Assembly: GCA_905220665.1 (NCBI GenBank)
Contig: CAJNAR010000002.1
Location: forward strand, 124,001 to 188,000
DNA from: Albugo candida
Taxonomy: Eukaryota; Oomycota; Peronosporomycetes; Albuginales; Albuginaceae
DNA length: 64,000 bases
Direction of reading: 5' to 3'
The notes under the pieces are model-generated. The model saw only the letters and a program-made list of their open reading frames with translations, made no database searches and was not told the origin of the DNA. The position numbers were made by a program, and so were the translations under genes. Of the stretch, positions 63,538 through 64,000 are shown piece after piece. How positions within the stretch are numbered: the stretch's first letter is position 1; each line of letters opens with the position of its first letter.

Positions 63538-64000
63538 TTACGACATGTCAGCGCTTGGAATGCTACGATTGTATCGTTTTTCTTTGGGCCGACTCGCTCG
63601 CAGACCTTCTTCGGAAACCATATGCCCTAAGAATGTGATTTCCTTACGACCAAATACACCTTTTGAGAGTAAGGTTCTCCTTGCGGAACACTTCGCGTAC
63701 GGCGCGAACGTAGCTGACTTGGTCCTCAATTATACGAGAGAAGATGCATACGTCGTCGAGATACACGATAAAAAACTTCCGAGCTTATCGAACAACGTTC
63801 GCATTAGACGTGACCAGACTCCAGGCATTCCTTATAAACCCATTTGGTGCTATACACCATGGATACGTTTCTCTTCGAATTCTGAGAGCCGTATAGGGTC
63901 GACTTGATGGTAACACTACCATTTGATGATACCCTTGTGCAAGATCGAGATGTAAAATGCTTGAATTCAACCATGCGGTCGAATAGCTCTTCGATTGATG
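63538..64000 (-). pseudogene. gypsy reverse transcriptase, cut by the window edge
   Basis: 63970-63785 encodes ILHLDLAQGYHQMVV (catalytic Asp) and PNGFIRNAWSL where intact copies have MPFGLTNAPATFQ. At 63763-63752 the minus strand reads YLDD, the catalytic core. 63729-63538 has VFGRKEITFLGHMVSEEGL. The N-terminal part is beyond 64000. Confidence 0.9.

Larger units (their letters stand above)
61100..64000 (-). mobile_element. Ty3/gypsy retrotransposon (chromovirus), 3' part, runs off the right edge
   Basis: On the minus strand the order is reverse transcriptase, RNase H, integrase, chromodomain, the Ty3/gypsy order. The gag and protease part lies beyond 64000. Stops and frameshifts interrupt each domain, but motifs are well preserved. 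Confidence 0.9.

Noticed and set aside
1..64000. CRISPR arrays, prokaryotic operons, rRNA genes
   Set aside because: No regularly spaced repeats, Shine-Dalgarno-led gene strings or rRNA-like sequence were seen; all evidence points to a eukaryotic genome.

Overview
The window reads as a repeat-rich, gene-poor stretch of a eukaryotic nuclear genome with moderate GC. There are no operons or ribosome-binding sites. It carries relics of APE-type LINEs, two tRNA-derived SINE families, Ty1/copia and Ty3/gypsy retrotransposons, two Mutator-like (MULE) families, a short non-autonomous element and a hAT transposon. The only long intact host-like gene (54542-56197) encodes a secreted cysteine-rich protein in a locally amplified family. 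That mix is typical of filamentous plant-associated eukaryotes. An oomycete is my best guess and an Albugo-like white rust is possible, but no marker gene fixes the species.

Layout. 1-4.8 kb: two decayed copies (A, B) of the secreted family with their spacers. 4.84-10.09 kb: a minus-strand copia element, split by a SINE that is itself split by a SINE of another family. 10.1-17.3 kb: a nearly full-length plus-strand LINE with frameshifts and a perfect 337-bp tandem duplication. 17.5-17.8 kb: the orphaned 3' end of another family copy (G). 17.8-26.0 kb: a nest of MULEs and a 496-bp non-autonomous element. 26.4-31.7 kb: an old minus-strand LINE. 31.7-34.0 kb: unassigned. 34.0-36.3 kb: a MULE with a near-perfect 9-bp target duplication. 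36.4-38.2 kb: a divergent family member (C) with two in-frame TGA codons. 38.2-43.8 kb: mostly unassigned, with a clean SINE insertion and a family fragment (D). 43.8-44.3 kb: a LINE 3' fragment. 44.5-49.9 kb and 53.0-56.2 kb: two related units, each with a decayed minus-strand gene (X) facing a plus-strand secreted gene (copies E and F) across about 400 bp. 56.7-59.0 kb: a hAT element carrying a SINE. 59.0-61.0 kb: a minus-strand LINE fragment. 61.1-64.0 kb: the 3' part of a minus-strand gypsy chromovirus that runs off the right edge.

Interpretation. The simplest reading is a tandem array of a two-gene unit (X facing the secreted gene) that grew by segmental duplication and was then broken up by transposons. 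Copy F is the only intact secreted gene; A, B, D, E and G are pseudogenes and C is uncertain. The 551-residue product of F appears to be an internally duplicated extracellular cysteine-rich module that I cannot assign with confidence to a known family. This cluster and its shared divergent promoter are the most interesting content. All homology statements come from reading the sequence by eye; no alignment or database search was run.
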